DNA from: Dyadobacter sp. UC 10
Lineage (GTDB): Bacteria > Bacteroidota > Bacteroidia > Cytophagales > Spirosomataceae
Direction: 5' to 3'
DNA: 64,000 nucleotides
Assembly: GCF_008369915.1 (NCBI RefSeq)
Contig: NZ_VSRN01000001.1
Coordinates: 3,716,501-3,780,500, forward strand
The translations under genes and the position numbers were made by a program. Numbering within the stretch: position 1 is the stretch's first letter; every line of letters begins with the position of its first letter. The notes under the pieces are model-generated. The model searched no databases. It worked only from the letters and a program-made list of their open reading frames with translations, and was not told the origin of the DNA. Positions 36,302-45,454 of the stretch are shown piece after piece.

Positions 36302-37483
36302 TTATAGGGCAAATTTCATACTAACGATGAGCGGGATTATTTCAATGACGCAAAGGTAAGAAAATAAATAGAGATTAATCAAAGCACCAGGAGGCTTAGT
36401 AACCACGTATAGCGCAATAAAACGGGCGAAATAGAAGAATAAAAAGGGTAGAAGAATATAGGTTCGCATATCAGCAATCCAGCTGGCGCGGTTGAAGCTC
36501 ACCGTAAATACAATCAGGAACAGAGCTCCGTAGAACATATAGGAGGATTGTACTATTTTGATGAATATGACATCTACCTGCTTGTCAAGGTTCAGCATAT
36601 TTCCGGCCAGTAACATGAATATGTACTTCACATAAGTAAGTACAAAGAAGATGGTCGAAAGGATCAGAAAGTCACCTATAATAAGCAAAGTATTTGATTT
36701 CTCGGATAATATACTGCCTACGGAAAATAGATTAAGTTTGTTGACAGACAAAAACACGAGTATGAAACTCATCCACATTGAGGTGATCAGAGCGAAGAAA
36801 ATAATTGTATTACTATAAGGTTTATTAATTTTCGAAACCTGGTCGCGGGGGTCGCTGTTAAAAAACTCGATTGGATTAATCAAGCGGAAAAATGACAACG
36901 GGTTCAGGTTGAAAATCCATGCATTCAGGATCAGGATCAGCACTAATGCAATCACTGCAAAGTTACCAAACGGAGAAAACGATATCGGTTTGATGTTGAT
37001 AAAATTGGGGCGCGATGTATTGAGCCCAATTGCGTCATTTGGTTTTTTTTTGTTGCACAATAGGGCAATTTTATCAGCAATACCCGGGCTACCGTAAATC
37101 GTTACCAGCAACTCATCCTTTCGATAGATTTTGAAAAGGCTGTCAATACTCAGTTCCTGCCAGGTGTTCCCCTCAATTCGGTTTTGTAGCGCACCTTCTA
37201 CGAAGAGATAGCTTTCTGTGTCAGAACTAAGTAACAGGAAATATCTTCTGTTTTTGACTAAATCGATATAAAGGCTGGCGGATCTTGCTCCTTCATTAAC
37301 ACCGGGAGAAAAAGGGACGTAGTTTTTATACTGACTATTGTAAACCAGCCAGTCGTTTTCGTAACTGTAAACGGGGAAAAAGCGATCGGGGGGATTGGTT
37401 TTTGGTGCGCTCGTGGCAGAGCTGCCAAGGAGCAGAAGTACTGTAAAGAAAGCCCAAAAGAATGTTGCGGATATGGACTTCAT
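36302..37483 (-). CDS. membrane protein of the DUF4271 family
   Basis: About 393 residues from the ATG at 37483; an upstream ATG at 37555 would run into the sucD stop codon. A signal anchor at the N-terminus is followed by a periplasmic part of about 170 residues, then five or six membrane helices (IALVLILILNAWIF, IIFFALITSMWMSFILVF, FLILSTIFFVLTYVKYIFML, YGALFLIVFTVSF, YLFSYLCVIEIIPLIV). The topology and its place 41 bases upstream of hemD fit the DUF4271 family, whose function is unknown. Confidence 0.72.
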   Translation of the reverse strand: MKSISATFFWAFFTVLLLLGSSATSAPKTNPPDRFFPVYSYENDWLVYNSQYKNYVPFSPGVNEGARSASLYIDLVKNRRYFLLLSSDTESYLFVEGALQNRIEGNTWQELSIDSLFKIYRKDELLVTIYGSPGIADKIALLCNKKKPNDAIGLNTSRPNFINIKPISFSPFGNFAVIALVLILILNAWIFNLNPLSFFRLINPIEFFNSDPRDQVSKINKPYSNTIIFFALITSMWMSFILVFLSVNKLNLFSVGSILSEKSNTLLIIGDFLILSTIFFVLTYVKYIFMLLAGNMLNLDKQVDVIFIKIVQSSYMFYGALFLIVFTVSFNRASWIADMRTYILLPFLFFYFARFIALYVVTKPPGALINLYLFSYLCVIEIIPLIVSMKFAL

Positions 37484-37541
37484 AAGAATAAAAGGGCGGA
37501 GTTTCCTCAGCCCTCTTAATGAATTTATGCGTAAGTAAGTA

Positions 37542-38420
37542 TTATTTTCTTCCAAGGGCCAGCAACATCGTTTCGCCGATCAGTGCAGGTGATTCAGCTA
37601 CAAATATCCCTGATTCTTTCATAATTCTGATTTTGGCCTCTGCAGTGTCATCGGCACCGCCAATGATAGCACCAGCGTGGCCCATTCTGCGGCCTTTCGG
37701 TGCGGTTTGACCAGCGATGAAACCAACGACAGGTTTTTTATTACCAGTCGATTTAATGTAATTGGCCGCATCAGCTTCCATGCTTCCACCGATTTCACCG
37801 ATCATGACGATCGCCTCAGTTTCAGGATCATTCATCAAAAGCTCAACCGCTTCTTTGGTAGTAGTTCCGATAATCGGATCGCCACCAATTCCGATCGCGG
37901 TTGTTTGTCCTAAACCTGCGCGGGTCAGCTGATCTACTGCTTCATAGGTCAAAGTACCTGACTTCGAAACAAGCCCGACAGTTCCCTTTTTGAATATAAA
38001 TCCTGGCATAATACCAACTTTACATTCTTCCGCAGTAATAACGCCCGGACAGTTAGGACCGATCAGGCGGCAGTTTTTGTTTTTGATATATTCTTTCGCC
38101 TGCATCATATCCTTGGTAGGGATACCTTCTGTGATACAAACAATTACGCCGATACCAGCATCCGCGGATTCCATGATTGCGTCAGCGGCGAATGCCGGTG
38201 GAACGAAAATGATAGCCACGTCTGCTCCCGTAGACCGAACAGCCTGATCGACAGTGTTAAATACAGGTCTCTCCAAATGAGAGAGTCCGCCTTTACCAGG
38301 GGTAACACCACCTACGACATTGGTACCATATTCTATCATCTGCTGGGCGTGAAAAGACCCTTCCGAACCGGTAAATCCCTGAACTATAATCTTAGAATTT
38401 TTATTAACTAAAACGCTCAT
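37542..38420 (-). CDS. sucD: succinate-CoA ligase (ADP/GDP-forming), alpha subunit
   Basis: 292 residues. CoA-binding N-terminus ([29 protein letters not shown]), the active-site histidine region [20 protein letters not shown], and [20 protein letters not shown]. It forms the citric-acid-cycle enzyme with SucC, which is not in this window. It is 58 bases upstream of the DUF4271 gene on the same strand, so the two may share a transcript. Confidence 0.97.
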   Translation of the reverse strand: MSVLVNKNSKIIVQGFTGSEGSFHAQQMIEYGTNVVGGVTPGKGGLSHLERPVFNTVDQAVRSTGADVAIIFVPPAFAADAIMESADAGIGVIVCITEGIPTKDMMQAKEYIKNKNCRLIGPNCPGVITAEECKVGIMPGFIFKKGTVGLVSKSGTLTYEAVDQLTRAGLGQTTAIGIGGDPIIGTTTKEAVELLMNDPETEAIVMIGEIGGSMEADAANYIKSTGNKKPVVGFIAGQTAPKGRRMGHAGAIIGGADDTAEAKIRIMKESGIFVAESPALIGETMLLALGRK

Positions 38421-38524
38421 GTTGGTAAATCAGTTTTTTTGGTAAAAGTAGAACGAAAAGCACGAAGTAGCAAAATGTAACCAGAATTTGTAAATTGCTT
38501 TTTTTGATTATATGACGCGTGTTT

Positions 38525-39127
38525 ATGGATATACTTAGCAGTCCTCATATATTTTCCAACCTCGTTTTAACCGTCACCAGTCTGTTCATTTTTTTTAGGT
38601 ATTTCAAAAGCCAGCCGCCCGTCGCACGGTGGTTCTGGGGAATATTTCTTTTCAGCATTTCCCTAGTCGCACTAACCGACTTACTGGTGTTTGCAGGGGT
38701 AGAAAGCTTGGAAAATATGCATGAAATAGTCACCGCGGCAGAAATGACTCTCGGGGCGCTGTGCCTGGTCTCGGGCTCCTGGTGCCTGATCATGCGTTAT
38801 GAGGGCGGAAAGTTCCTCCTGGCTTCTACAATAGCTTTGGGGATATTGCTGTTCTATTGCATCACATGGTTTCGGGTTGAATATGTCGGGCTGATTATCA
38901 AGTCACTATGCATTTTGGTGGCACTTCTAATATCTTGTGTCGGACTCGCCAGCCGGCAGAAAAGCGCATTGTGGGTAGTTTTTTCAATGATGCTCCTGGC
39001 CTTATCAACCAAATCCGGCAAGTTGCCGATCCCGATGGATCCGGTGGATATCAACCATTATATGATGGTGCTATCGGTAATATGTGTGGGCAGGGCGGTG
39101 CGCGATCAGTACAAAATACTCTTCTGA
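38525..39127 (+). CDS. integral membrane protein of unknown function
   Basis: About 200 residues from the ATG at 38525; a GTG at 38519 is also in frame. Six or seven membrane helices (for example LVLTVTSLFIFFRYF, WGIFLFSISLVALTDLLVF, LLASTIALGILLFYCITWF, SLCILVALLISCVGLAS, LWVVFSMMLLALSTKSG, MMVLSVICVGRAV) with short loops. An LPIPMDPVDINHYMM segment precedes the last helix and resembles the C-terminus of other DUF-type Bacteroidota membrane proteins. I cannot name a family. Confidence 0.65.
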   Translation: MDILSSPHIFSNLVLTVTSLFIFFRYFKSQPPVARWFWGIFLFSISLVALTDLLVFAGVESLENMHEIVTAAEMTLGALCLVSGSWCLIMRYEGGKFLLASTIALGILLFYCITWFRVEYVGLIIKSLCILVALLISCVGLASRQKSALWVVFSMMLLALSTKSGKLPIPMDPVDINHYMMVLSVICVGRAVRDQYKILF

Positions 39128-39231
39128 GGTATTGTTTTCCAAACAATTGTTAATGGATTGTTTTTTTATAAACCCGTGTTGTAAATTGCACAGGTTAAAT
39201 TTAATTAAACAAGTACACTAATACTTAGAAC

Positions 39232-39726
39232 ATGAAAACGACCAAGTATGGCGTAATGCTTCTTGCCGCAGTTTTGGCTTTCGGAGCAGTTACTACGAGC
39301 CCTGTTGAAGCTAAGATTCCTGCCGGCACAGAGGTAAACGATGTTAAACAAGTTAAAACAATCGTCATAAAAGGTAGTGACGCAATGCAGTTTGACCTGA
39401 AAGAAATTAAAGTGAAAGCTGGCCAGAAAGTGAAATTGACCCTGACGCACTCTGGTAAACTTGCGAAAGCAGCTATGGGTCATAACTGGGTTTTATTGAA
39501 GTCAGGCGTTGATGTTGCGACTTTCGGTTCGAAAGCAGCAGCAGCAAGAGAAACAGAATACATTCCTGCATCTGAAAAAGCCAGCATCATTGCACATACC
39601 AAGTTGGTAGGCGGTGGCGAAAGCGACACGATCGAATTCACTGCTCCGGCAAAAGGAACCTACACTTACATTTGCAGCTTTCCAGGGCATTATGCACTAA
39701 TGAAAGGAAGCTTCGTTGTAGAGTAA
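39232..39726 (+). CDS. azurin-type blue copper protein
   Basis: 164 residues. The N-terminus is a signal peptide (ending VEA-K). The type-1 copper site is complete: H84 in AMGHNWVLL, C148 in YICSFPGH, H153 and M157 in YALMKGS. The loop KAAAARETEYIPASEKASIIAHTKLVGGGESD is the azurin flap. Azurins carry electrons in the periplasm, for example to cytochrome oxidases or peroxidases. Its terminator is shared with the convergent thioredoxin gene. Confidence 0.94.
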   Translation: MKTTKYGVMLLAAVLAFGAVTTSPVEAKIPAGTEVNDVKQVKTIVIKGSDAMQFDLKEIKVKAGQKVKLTLTHSGKLAKAAMGHNWVLLKSGVDVATFGSKAAAARETEYIPASEKASIIAHTKLVGGGESDTIEFTAPAKGTYTYICSFPGHYALMKGSFVVE

Positions 39727-39741
39727 GTAACCTAATTGATA

Positions 39742-39780
39742 TAATGCAAAAAGGCGCTGATCCAGCGCCTTTTTGCATTA
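39742..39780. terminator. bidirectional terminator between azurin and tlpA-like
   Basis: A perfect 18-base-pair palindrome (TAATGCAAAAAGGCGCTG and its complement) around a 3-base loop, with A and T runs inside the stem. It serves both convergent genes. Confidence 0.9.
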
Positions 39781-39792
39781 ATAAGGTTCTTA

Positions 39793-40323
39793 TCAAATCT
39801 GTGCAAGCTGCTTTTCGATCAACTCTATTATTTCAGGACGGTCCCATTTGGAAGCACCGATTTCCTGCGCAAGAATCTTTCCGTCATATATGATGTATGT
39901 CCGTGGAATTGCATTTCCATCAAGCGCCGGAGGGTACGGTCCCGCATATTGGAAAAATGGAAGGTCGTATCCTTTGCGCTCAATGAATGGGTTGACAGTC
40001 TCAGCGTCTTCGTCCGAAATAATATAGAAAGCTACTTTTTCGTGCGCTTTGTATTTATCATAAAGCTTTTGAATACCAGGCATTTCCATATTGCACGGGC
40101 CGCACCAGGTTGCCCATACGTTCACAAATATCAGTTTGTCCTGAGCCATCGAAACCTGGTTGCCTTTCAGATCATTCAAGGCGGATAAATAAACCGACGT
40201 TTCTTCCTGCGGCGAAGACCCGGCCTCACTGGCTACCTCGGGAGAGCCAGCAGGTTTAAAAAAAGCAAAATAGACTGCTAATGCGGCTACAACAATTAAC
40301 CCGGCAATAAGTATTTTTTTCAT
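39793..40323 (-). CDS. TlpA-like thioredoxin-fold protein
   Basis: 176 residues. An N-terminal membrane anchor (ILIAGLIVVAALAVYFAFF) is followed by a TlpA/ResA-like thioredoxin domain: active site WCGPCN with C74 and C77, a cis-proline in GNAIPRTYII, and the insertion typical of ResA. It is likely a periplasmic disulfide reductase for cytochrome c maturation or envelope redox. It is convergent with the azurin gene. Confidence 0.9.
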   Translation of the reverse strand: MKKILIAGLIVVAALAVYFAFFKPAGSPEVASEAGSSPQEETSVYLSALNDLKGNQVSMAQDKLIFVNVWATWCGPCNMEMPGIQKLYDKYKAHEKVAFYIISDEDAETVNPFIERKGYDLPFFQYAGPYPPALDGNAIPRTYIIYDGKILAQEIGASKWDRPEIIELIEKQLAQI

Positions 40324-40523
40324 GCTTCCGGTTATTCTAAGTGGTTAGGTGATATGAGAAATAATATATTCATGATGAACATAAATGTAGGGATATTATA
40401 AGATACTGGTCTTAGAAAACAACGGAAAATAAGGGTATTTGTTTTTTTGATGCAGAGAAGGAATTTGAATACTTTTATAGAATAATTGAAAAAATATCTG
40501 ATTTGAGGAAAAGATTTACATTC

Positions 40524-41867
40524 ATGAAAGTCTTAGTATCTGGCATTGCGTTTTTTATTGCGCTTACTTTTTCTGATCCCATCCTAGCCCAGCGTTCAGC
40601 CGCCGAATTTTTTGAAGAAGGAAATACAAAAGCCGGAACCGGAGACTTCAACGGCGCCTTACAGGCTTTTTCGTCGGTTATTGCAATGAGCCCGGAGCAC
40701 GCACCGAGCTTCTTCAACCGGGGACTTGCAAAAGCCAATCTCAAAGACCATAGAGGTGCAATTCTTGATTACGATCGGGCAATAGAGCTGAATCCCAGGG
40801 AACCCCTGTATTACCAGAGCAGAGGTGTTAGCAAGAGTCTCCAGGACGATTTTCGGGCAGCGATTGAAGACTATACAAAAGCGATTGAAATCAATCCGGA
40901 GGAGCCTAAAAGTTACTATAACCGCGGTGTCAGCTATGCGAAACTCAAAAATCACAGGCATGCATTGGCAGACCTCGATCAGGCTTTGGCGCTTAATCCC
41001 GACGAGCTGGCCGCACTTTATGCTAGGGGAAACTGTAAGCAGGATTTGCAGGAGTATGCAGGAAGCCTGGCCGATTTTACCAGGGTAATTGAACTAAGTC
41101 CGAAAAGAACAGGCGCTTATGCCGGCCGTGGAATTGCGAAGTTGCAACTGGGCGACTATCAGGGAGCGAGTGCTGACTTTACCCGGGCCATTGAGCTGAG
41201 TCCAAATGATAGCGAACTCTATTCCAACCGGGGTTTTGCCAAAAATAAACTGGAAGATTTCACAGGAGCGATCATTGATTTCGACAAAACGATACAGCTT
41301 GACGCAGAGAACTATGTTGCGTACTATGGAAGGGGTTTTGCAAAAGGAAAGTTGAATGATCAGCGAGGCGCAATCGCCGACCTGACGAAATCCATTGAGC
41401 TGAAAAACACTTATGTAGGTGATCCTAAGAAGATTGCATACGCTGGTAAAATAAATAGAGACAAGCTGGACGAGCTTCGCGACCAGGTCCATCAGACGAT
41501 TAAGATAGACAATCTGACCAATGAGCGTGCGGAAGCATATTATATCAGGGGATTGAATAAGGCCAAAGTGGGGGAGACTAAAAGTGCATTGCAAGACCTC
41601 ACAACTGCCGTAGAATTAAATCCTACGTATTCGAGCGCATACTTTTCCCGCGCGATGGTTAGATCCGCAAGCGGCGATCAGATGGGAGCAGTGCTGGACT
41701 TCAGCAGCTCGATCAAACTCCGCTCTGACTATCCGGAAGCTTATTACCTGCGTGGCATTTTGAAAAACAGTCTCGGTGAAGTAAATGAAGGCTGCCTGGA
41801 TCTGAGCAAAGCGGGGGAGCTGGGTTATCAGCAAGCCTACAAGGTGATCGCTTCTTATTGTAATTGA
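40524..41867 (+). CDS. exported tetratricopeptide repeat protein
   Basis: About 447 residues from the ATG at 40524, which starts a signal peptide (ending PILAQ); a TTG at 40503 would add seven residues. The mature protein is about a dozen TPR units with near-identical wording (AIEDYTKAIEINPEEPKSYYNRG, ADFTRAIELSPNDSELYSNRG, AVLDFSSSIKLRSDYPEAYYLRG). It is a periplasmic scaffold; the partner is unknown. Strong unit-to-unit similarity suggests recent internal duplication. A purine/pyrimidine hairpin region follows. Confidence 0.85.
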   Translation: MKVLVSGIAFFIALTFSDPILAQRSAAEFFEEGNTKAGTGDFNGALQAFSSVIAMSPEHAPSFFNRGLAKANLKDHRGAILDYDRAIELNPREPLYYQSRGVSKSLQDDFRAAIEDYTKAIEINPEEPKSYYNRGVSYAKLKNHRHALADLDQALALNPDELAALYARGNCKQDLQEYAGSLADFTRVIELSPKRTGAYAGRGIAKLQLGDYQGASADFTRAIELSPNDSELYSNRGFAKNKLEDFTGAIIDFDKTIQLDAENYVAYYGRGFAKGKLNDQRGAIADLTKSIELKNTYVGDPKKIAYAGKINRDKLDELRDQVHQTIKIDNLTNERAEAYYIRGLNKAKVGETKSALQDLTTAVELNPTYSSAYFSRAMVRSASGDQMGAVLDFSSSIKLRSDYPEAYYLRGILKNSLGEVNEGCLDLSKAGELGYQQAYKVIASYCN

Positions 41868-41879
41868 GAAACAAGGGCA

Positions 41880-41985
41880 GGAAAGAGGAATAGAGGAAGG
41901 AAAGAGACTAAGGGGAATAAAGGAAGGAAGTAAGAACTTCGCTATCCCTTCCTCCTTCGTCCCTTTCCTCCTTCCTCCGTTCTTC
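41880..41985. repeat. long purine/pyrimidine inverted repeat
   Basis: A purine-only arm of about 50 bases (GGAAGG, AAAGAG and AGGGG units) is followed, after a short mixed spacer near 41937-41943, by a pyrimidine-only arm (CCCTTCCTCC, CCTTTCCTCC) whose complement resembles the first arm. It could fold as an imperfect long hairpin, and the homopurine tract could also form a triplex. It separates the convergent TPR and superoxide dismutase genes. Confidence 0.6.
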
Positions 41986-42695
41986 TAAGCTTTTTTAAGA
42001 TTCGCTGCTACTTTTTCCCAGTTAACAACATCCCAGAATGCTTTAATATAATCCGGTCTTTTGTTTTGATAGTGCAGGTAATAGGCATGTTCCCAAACAT
42101 CTAAACCCAAAATAGGGGTACCTTTTAATTCCGAAACGTCCATTAACGGGTTGTCCTGATTTGGGGTAGAGCCAACCGAAAGTTTTCCGCCTTTCGCGAC
42201 AAGCCAGGCCCAGCCAGAGCCGAATCTCGTACTTGCTGCTTTGCCAAACTCTTCCTTAAACTTGTCCAGGGAGCCAAATTGTCCATTGATCGCATCGGCA
42301 ACCGCGCCTGTGGGACCAGCTGATTTTTTTGGTCCCATTACTTCCCAGAAAAAAGTATGGTTCCAATGTCCGCCTCCATTATTGCGGATTGCAGCAGGCG
42401 CTTTACCTACCGATTTAATGATTTCTTCCAGCGATTTTTTCTCAAATTCAGTACCTTTCACTGCATCGTTCAGATTTTTTACATACGCTGCATGATGCTT
42501 ACCGTAATGGATTTCCATTGTAGTTTTATCGATGCTCGGCTCTAACGCCCCGAAATCGTAAGGAAGTGGCGCTTGCTTAAATGGCGCGGTTTCTGCAATG
42601 ATTGTGTTGGAATCTCCGGCAAAGGTCTGGTTAGCAAATGCTCCTGCGGCGATCGTGCCGCCAGCGAGTGTTCGCAAAAAGTCTGTCCTATTCAT
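41985..42695 (-). CDS. exported iron/manganese superoxide dismutase
   Basis: 236 residues. Residues 1-26 ([20 protein letters not shown]) look like a signal peptide with a Tat-like but incomplete motif. The catalytic domain has all Fe/Mn ligands: H63 in [13 protein letters not shown], the second histidine in NHTFFWEVM, and the Asp and His in [15 protein letters not shown]. Cytoplasmic SodA/SodB lack the extra 35 residues, so this copy probably works in the periplasm or outside the cell. It is the last gene of a minus-strand run with recR and clpS. Confidence 0.93.
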   Translation of the reverse strand: MNRTDFLRTLAGGTIAAGAFANQTFAGDSNTIIAETAPFKQAPLPYDFGALEPSIDKTTMEIHYGKHHAAYVKNLNDAVKGTEFEKKSLEEIIKSVGKAPAAIRNNGGGHWNHTFFWEVMGPKKSAGPTGAVADAINGQFGSLDKFKEEFGKAASTRFGSGWAWLVAKGGKLSVGSTPNQDNPLMDVSELKGTPILGLDVWEHAYYLHYQNKRPDYIKAFWDVVNWEKVAANLKKA

Positions 42696-42721
42696 AACGA
42701 TGCATTGAAATTGTTATTAAA

Positions 42722-43336
42722 TCAATCATAAGCCACTCGACTTATGATACTTCGGCCCAGCGTAATTTCATCGGCATATTCGAGGTCTCCGCCAATGGGT
42801 ACGCCGCGGGCAATGGTACTTATCTTAACCCCCGTCGGTCTGAGTTTTTTTTGCAAATAAAATGCAGTGGTATCGCCCTCCATTGTGGGGCTCAACGCCA
42901 GGATGATCTCCTGAACCGGGTCATCATTCATCGGTTTTTCAACTCTTTGGATCAGCGAATCTATATACAGATCAGATGGTCCAATACCTTCCAATGGAGA
43001 AATAATGCCTCCGAGTACATGATAGAGGCCTTTGTATTGATTTGTGGATTCAATTGCAAGTACGTCCCGGGTATCCACTACCACGCAAATCGTAGACTGA
43101 TCCCGCTTACTGTTTGCACAAATATTACAGTACATTTCATCCGCAATATTATGACATTTGACACAGTAAGTTGTTTTGGTACGCATATTCACAATTGCCT
43201 CCGAGAGGGATCTTGCCTGCTCTTCTTCTCTCTTAAGCAAATGTAATGCCAGCCGCAGTGCGGTCTTTTTGCCAATTCCGGGAAGTCGGGAGATTTCATT
43301 TACAGCATCCTCTATCAGGCGTGAGGGATAATTCAT
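42722..43336 (-). CDS. recR: recombination protein RecR
   Basis: 204 residues, normal RecR size. N-terminal helix-hairpin-helix (RLPGIGKKTALRLALHLL), a C4 zinc finger (CVKCHNIADEMYCNICA) and a Toprim domain (TICVVVDTRDVLAIESTNQYKG; LALSPTMEGDTTAFYL), ending in the Walker-B-like IARGVPIGGDLEYADEITL. It loads RecA at gaps with RecF and RecO. Confidence 0.97.
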   Translation of the reverse strand: MNYPSRLIEDAVNEISRLPGIGKKTALRLALHLLKREEEQARSLSEAIVNMRTKTTYCVKCHNIADEMYCNICANSKRDQSTICVVVDTRDVLAIESTNQYKGLYHVLGGIISPLEGIGPSDLYIDSLIQRVEKPMNDDPVQEIILALSPTMEGDTTAFYLQKKLRPTGVKISTIARGVPIGGDLEYADEITLGRSIISRVAYD

Positions 43337-43419
43337 AAGAATTCAAAGGATGATGGATGAAAGAATAATCTCTGAAATGATTATTCCGGAAGAACTTTAG
43401 TGTCGCAAGAATTGACTGG

Positions 43420-43695
43420 TTAATGTATTTCAGCTGAAATACCTCTCCGGCAAATCTCGTTCCGCATACCGGTGAGTTCATCAAATGCACCCTCCTTAAC
43501 CGAGCACTTCCCCTTATAGTGAATGATGATCGTACATTGTTCAGCTTGCTCGCTGGTGTGTCCGCATACTTCTACCAAAGTATCTATTACCCAGTCGAAA
43601 GTGTTTACATCGTCATTATAAATAACTAGCTTTTTAATGTCGGTGACAACCGTTTCTTCCAGAATTTCTACGTCTGTTTCTGTCAGCGCTTGCAT
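43420..43695 (-). CDS. clpS: ATP-dependent Clp protease adaptor ClpS
   Basis: About 91 residues from the ATG at 43695; a start at 43704 adds three. The family core is VIYNDDVNTFDWVIDTLVEVCGHTSEQAEQCTIIIHYKGKCSVKEG. ClpS delivers N-degron proteins to ClpAP. The N-end-rule pocket residues and the hydrophobic helix are present, so it is a functional-looking copy. It lies 83 bases upstream of recR and has a good -7 element just ahead of its start codon. Confidence 0.95.
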   Translation of the reverse strand: MQALTETDVEILEETVVTDIKKLVIYNDDVNTFDWVIDTLVEVCGHTSEQAEQCTIIIHYKGKCSVKEGAFDELTGMRNEICRRGISAEIH

Positions 43696-43720
43696 AACAA
43701 CCAAATTTCTGTTTGATTAG

Positions 43721-43728
43721 CAAATCTA
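43721..43728 (-). promoter_or_regulatory. candidate -7 promoter element for clpS
   Basis: TAGATTTG on the minus strand is a perfect match to TAnnTTTG, 25 bases upstream of the clpS ATG at 43695. No clear TTG is present at the expected -33 distance. Confidence 0.35.
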
Positions 43729-43801
43729 ATTAAAAACGCAGATTATTAGAAGTTCCGCGCCTTTTAATAAGTCACTCCACTCATCCAAATCTCGCTTTTT
43801 A

Positions 43802-45277
43802 ATGAATCCCTACATCTCGCTGATCATCCTGATAGTCTATTTCGGAATGCTGATTACAGTCTCGATTTACACTTCCAGAGGAGCGGATACAAATACTTTT
43901 TTTACGGCAAACCGCCAGTCGCCCTGGTACCTGGTAGCTTTTGGGATGATCGGGACTTCGCTTTCAGGGGTAACATTCATTTCCGTTCCCGGCGCAGTTG
44001 CCAATATTCAGTTTTCCTATTTTCAGGTGGTTATTGGCTATATTTTGGGTTATCTGGTGATCGGTACCGTGCTGATGCCACTCTATTATCGTCTGAATCT
44101 GATCTCAATCTATTCTTATCTCGAACAGCGGTTTGGCTTTTGGTCTTACAAAACCGGTTCGGGCTTTTTCCTTTTATCGCGAACAATCGGTTCCGCGGTA
44201 AGGTTGTATGTTGCTGCCCAGGTTCTTCAGCTGGCGCTTTTCAAACCACTCGGTGTTCCATTTGAAGTCGCCGTCGCGATTACGATTTTTCTGATCTGGA
44301 TCTACACTTTTAAAGGTGGGGTGAAAACGATTATCGTGACGGATACGCTTCAGACTTTTTTTCTGATCACGGCGGTTATCCTTACGATCGTTTTGGTTTC
44401 CAGGGAGCTGAACCTCAAAGGAATAGGAGATATTTGGTCCGCAGTAGATTCTAGTAAATATTCCCAAATCTTTTACTGGGATACCAACGATCCGAAGAAC
44501 TTTTTCAAGCAATTTTTTGCAGGCGTATTTATCGCGATTGTTATGACTGGTCTGGATCAGGATCTGATGCAGAAAAACCTTACCTGCAAGAACATCGGCG
44601 AGGCGCAAAAAAACATGTTCTGGTTTACCGTGGTTTTGGTAATAGTTAATTTCCTGTTCCTCTCCCTGGGTGCATTACTTTACGTATATGCGGAAGCGCA
44701 AGGGATTCCGGTGACTGCGCGAACAGATGATTTCTATCCGATGCTCGCGCTGAACCATCTCGGTTTACTGGTTGGAATCACTTTCCTCCTTGGTATCACT
44801 GCTGCCACCTACGCCAGTTCCGATTCGGCCCTGACGGCATTAACCACCGCTTTTTGTATCGATTTCATGGAAATAGAAAAAAGACCGGAGGAAAAGAGGT
44901 CTTCGATCAAGTTCTGGGTCCATATCATGTTTTCGGTCATATTTTATCTGGTGATCCTGATTTTCAACCGATTGAACAGTAAGGAAGTCATCACTGCTGT
45001 TTTCGACCTGGCGGGCTATACATACGGCCCGCTGCTCGGACTTTTTGCGTTCGGGGCTTTCCTCAAAAGGCCAGTGAAAGATCGTTGGGTGCCGTTGGTT
45101 TGTATTCTCGCTCCGATATTGACATATATTATCAACGATCACTCCGCCGAATGGTTTAACGGGTACAAATTTGGCTTCGAAAGGCTCATCATTAATGGAC
45201 TGATCACTTTCGTCGGCCTCTGGCTACTTTACGACAACAAAGGAAAAAGCAGGGAAGCCTTTATATCTGGAAAATAA
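43802..45277 (+). CDS. sodium:solute symporter family protein
   Basis: 491 residues, 12-13 membrane helices, no signal peptide. The SSS wording is clear: MIGTSLSGVTFISVPGAVANIQF, ISIYSYLEQRFGFWSYKTGSG, TRTIGSAVRLYVAAQVLQ, and FKGGVKTIIVTDTLQ. It couples uptake of a sugar, amino acid, organic acid or nucleoside to sodium. The substrate is not evident and there is no catabolic gene next to it. Confidence 0.93.
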   Translation: MNPYISLIILIVYFGMLITVSIYTSRGADTNTFFTANRQSPWYLVAFGMIGTSLSGVTFISVPGAVANIQFSYFQVVIGYILGYLVIGTVLMPLYYRLNLISIYSYLEQRFGFWSYKTGSGFFLLSRTIGSAVRLYVAAQVLQLALFKPLGVPFEVAVAITIFLIWIYTFKGGVKTIIVTDTLQTFFLITAVILTIVLVSRELNLKGIGDIWSAVDSSKYSQIFYWDTNDPKNFFKQFFAGVFIAIVMTGLDQDLMQKNLTCKNIGEAQKNMFWFTVVLVIVNFLFLSLGALLYVYAEAQGIPVTARTDDFYPMLALNHLGLLVGITFLLGITAATYASSDSALTALTTAFCIDFMEIEKRPEEKRSSIKFWVHIMFSVIFYLVILIFNRLNSKEVITAVFDLAGYTYGPLLGLFAFGAFLKRPVKDRWVPLVCILAPILTYIINDHSAEWFNGYKFGFERLIINGLITFVGLWLLYDNKGKSREAFISGK

Positions 45278-45336
45278 GGCGGGTTTCTGCTAATAGTCTT
45301 ATTGCCTTCTCCCGGTTACTTAATCTCTGCATATTC

Positions 45337-45366
45337 TTGATTATTTGCAAAATAATATTAACTTTA
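45337..45366 (+). promoter_or_regulatory. promoter of the NTF2-like lipoprotein gene
   Basis: TTG at 45337-45339, a 19-base spacer, then TAACTTTA at 45359-45366, which matches TAnnTTTG at seven of eight positions. The spacing fits Bacteroidota sigma-A promoters. The start codon is 88 bases downstream. Confidence 0.5.
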
Positions 45367-45454
45367 TGATAATAATGTAGGAGTAGCGTGATCTGATGGA
45401 TGTTAAATGAAAGATTGGGTTGAATCATTTTTTAACAATCTAAACTTTTAAAAC

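Noticed and set aside
40524..41867. Repeats in the TPR gene as a DNA repeat array
   Set aside because: The similarity is at the protein level of TPR units and does not reflect an independent DNA repeat.
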